DNA from: Pseudooctadecabacter sp.
Lineage (GTDB): Bacteria > Pseudomonadota > Alphaproteobacteria > Rhodobacterales > Rhodobacteraceae
Direction: 5' to 3'
NCBI RefSeq assembly: GCF_020627745.1
Contig: NZ_JAHDGE010000006.1
Span: 62,001-126,000, forward strand
DNA length: 64,000 bases
Part shown: positions 63,280 through 64,000 of the stretch, piece by piece
Position numbering within the stretch: the first letter of the stretch is position 1
Layout of the letters: every line of letters starts with the position of its first letter
Program-made: the position numbers and the translations under genes
Notes under the pieces: generated by a model
Databases searched by the model: none
What the model saw: the letters and a program-made list of their open reading frames with translations, nothing else
What the model was told of the DNA's origin: nothing

Positions 63280-64000
63280 CTACAGGCTGACGGCGGCAAT
63301 CACGACAGAGACCGTCACAACGCTGGCCGCTGTCGAAACAAGAATAGAGGCAGAGACGCGCGCAGGCGCGACCCCGTAATGCTGCGCCAAGATGTAGACA
63401 TTTCCCGCGACGGGCAAGGCCGCAGCAGCAATCATCACACCGGCGGCATAAGGATCGACGGGCAGCATCACCAAAGCGGCAAAGGCCACAGCCGCCGGAT
63501 GCAACACCAGCTTTGCAAAGGACAGCCAGCCCGCGACGGCGACCTTTTCGGCAGACTTGGTGGCCAGCGACGCCCCGATCGCAAACAATGCACCCGGCGT
63601 GGCTGCGGCCCCGAGGATGGACAGAAATTCATTTGCCGGTTTGGGGATCGGCAGGCCAAGGCCTGAGACGATCAACCCCAGCGAGATCGAAACGATCATC
63701 GGGTTTTTCAGCAATCCCAGCCCCACGGTCCGCAGCACGCCCAAGGACATGCGCCCGTCGCGGGACCCGGTGATCAGGATCACGATGAGGGACCCGAAGA
63801 CGATCAGGTCCACCGCCAGGACCAACATCACAGGTCCGATGGCCTGTTCACCCAGCAACAACACCAACATCGGGATGCCCAAAAAGCCGACATTGCCGAT
63901 GACCGCGCATTGCGCCTCAACGGCTGCTTCCTCAATCCCGCGTTTGCGGATCAACGCCACGCCGGTGGCCAACAGGTACACAAACAGCGTGCCCCACAGA
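63280..64000 (-). CDS. AEC-family transporter (5' truncated by window edge)
   Basis: Auxin-efflux-carrier family membrane protein. Only about 240 C-terminal residues are visible and the frame continues to the window edge with no start, so about 60-70 residues are missing relative to the usual 300-310. Hydrophobic helices are visible (VMLVLAVDLIVFGSLIVILITG, VSISLGLIVSGLGLPIP) and the conserved GALFAIGASLATKSAEKVA. Members move small carboxylates; the substrate is unknown. It runs into the nitroreductase-fghA-yaiI series. Confidence 0.88.
   Translation of the reverse strand, partial: LWGTLFVYLLATGVALIRKRGIEEAAVEAQCAVIGNVGFLGIPMLVLLLGEQAIGPVMLVLAVDLIVFGSLIVILITGSRDGRMSLGVLRTVGLGLLKNPMIVSISLGLIVSGLGLPIPKPANEFLSILGAAATPGALFAIGASLATKSAEKVAVAGWLSFAKLVLHPAAVAFAALVMLPVDPYAAGVMIAAAALPVAGNVYILAQHYGVAPARVSASILVSTAASVVTVSVVIAAVSL

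Overview
The window is about 60% G+C and reads as a chromosomal segment of a marine-type alphaproteobacterium, most likely Rhodobacteraceae (roseobacter clade). The grounds are the aerobic cobalamin genes (cobN, cobO), the glnK-amtB pair, DUF6478- and DUF2805-type proteins, and a dispersed repeat of a kind I recall from roseobacter intergenic regions. Coding is dense. No gap between genes exceeds 300 bases. I found no tRNA, rRNA, CRISPR array, insertion sequence or phage gene. Most of the window is ordinary core and accessory metabolism.

Layout. 1-6.3 kb: the 3' part of cobN, a 22-codon membrane-peptide ORF on the other strand, cobO, a DUF3140 gene, two tandem Lin0512 paralogues and an omega-aminotransferase. 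6.3-12 kb: a thiamine-diphosphate enzyme, an FMN reductase, a MaoC-like dehydratase, and a divergent FAD oxidoreductase/mnmD pair that looks like a split MnmC, then a DMT transporter. 12-17.5 kb: lytic transglycosylase, dapA, a YcaQ-like protein, smpB and a glycine-rich peptide. 17.6-23.2 kb: a sulfurtransferase, an aromatic aminotransferase, an SDR, an FkbM methyltransferase, and amtB/glnK. 23.4-30.6 kb: a class A penicillin-binding protein, mlaA-mlaC with a small secreted protein, and a type I secretion ABC/HlyD pair with no visible substrate. 30.6-41.4 kb: ridA-gdpD-FemAB-like-phhB, a peroxiredoxin, a ferredoxin-reductase-like protein with rsmD, map, sfsA, cinA-GNAT-CMD-ompA, and a LysR regulator. 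41.6-49 kb: PfpI/DJ-1, a GDSL lipoprotein, DUF2805, fadH, two uncharacterised genes, a lipoprotein and ilvD. 49.1-56.3 kb: an ACT protein, a CPBP protease, accD-folC, then two secreted rhodanese-like paralogues and a LysM protein. 56.3-64 kb: zapE, an MFS transporter, a hydrolase/ornithine-cyclodeaminase/HAD operon, yaiI, fghA, a nitroreductase and a truncated AEC transporter.

Points that stand out. (1) Two adjacent secreted rhodanese-fold proteins both lack the catalytic cysteine but keep a CxxxC pair, and a LysM protein follows them. (2) A dispersed repeat seen between genes also lies in frame inside cobN. (3) A near-identical 15-bp sequence sits at exactly the same distance upstream of fadH and of the HAD-OCD-hydrolase operon, suggesting a shared regulator. 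(4) An FAD oxidoreductase and mnmD, divergent, look like an unfused MnmC. (5) A 22-codon hydrophobic ORF with a strong Shine-Dalgarno sequence lies between cobN and cobO. Four convergent gene pairs overlap by exactly four bases at their stop codons.
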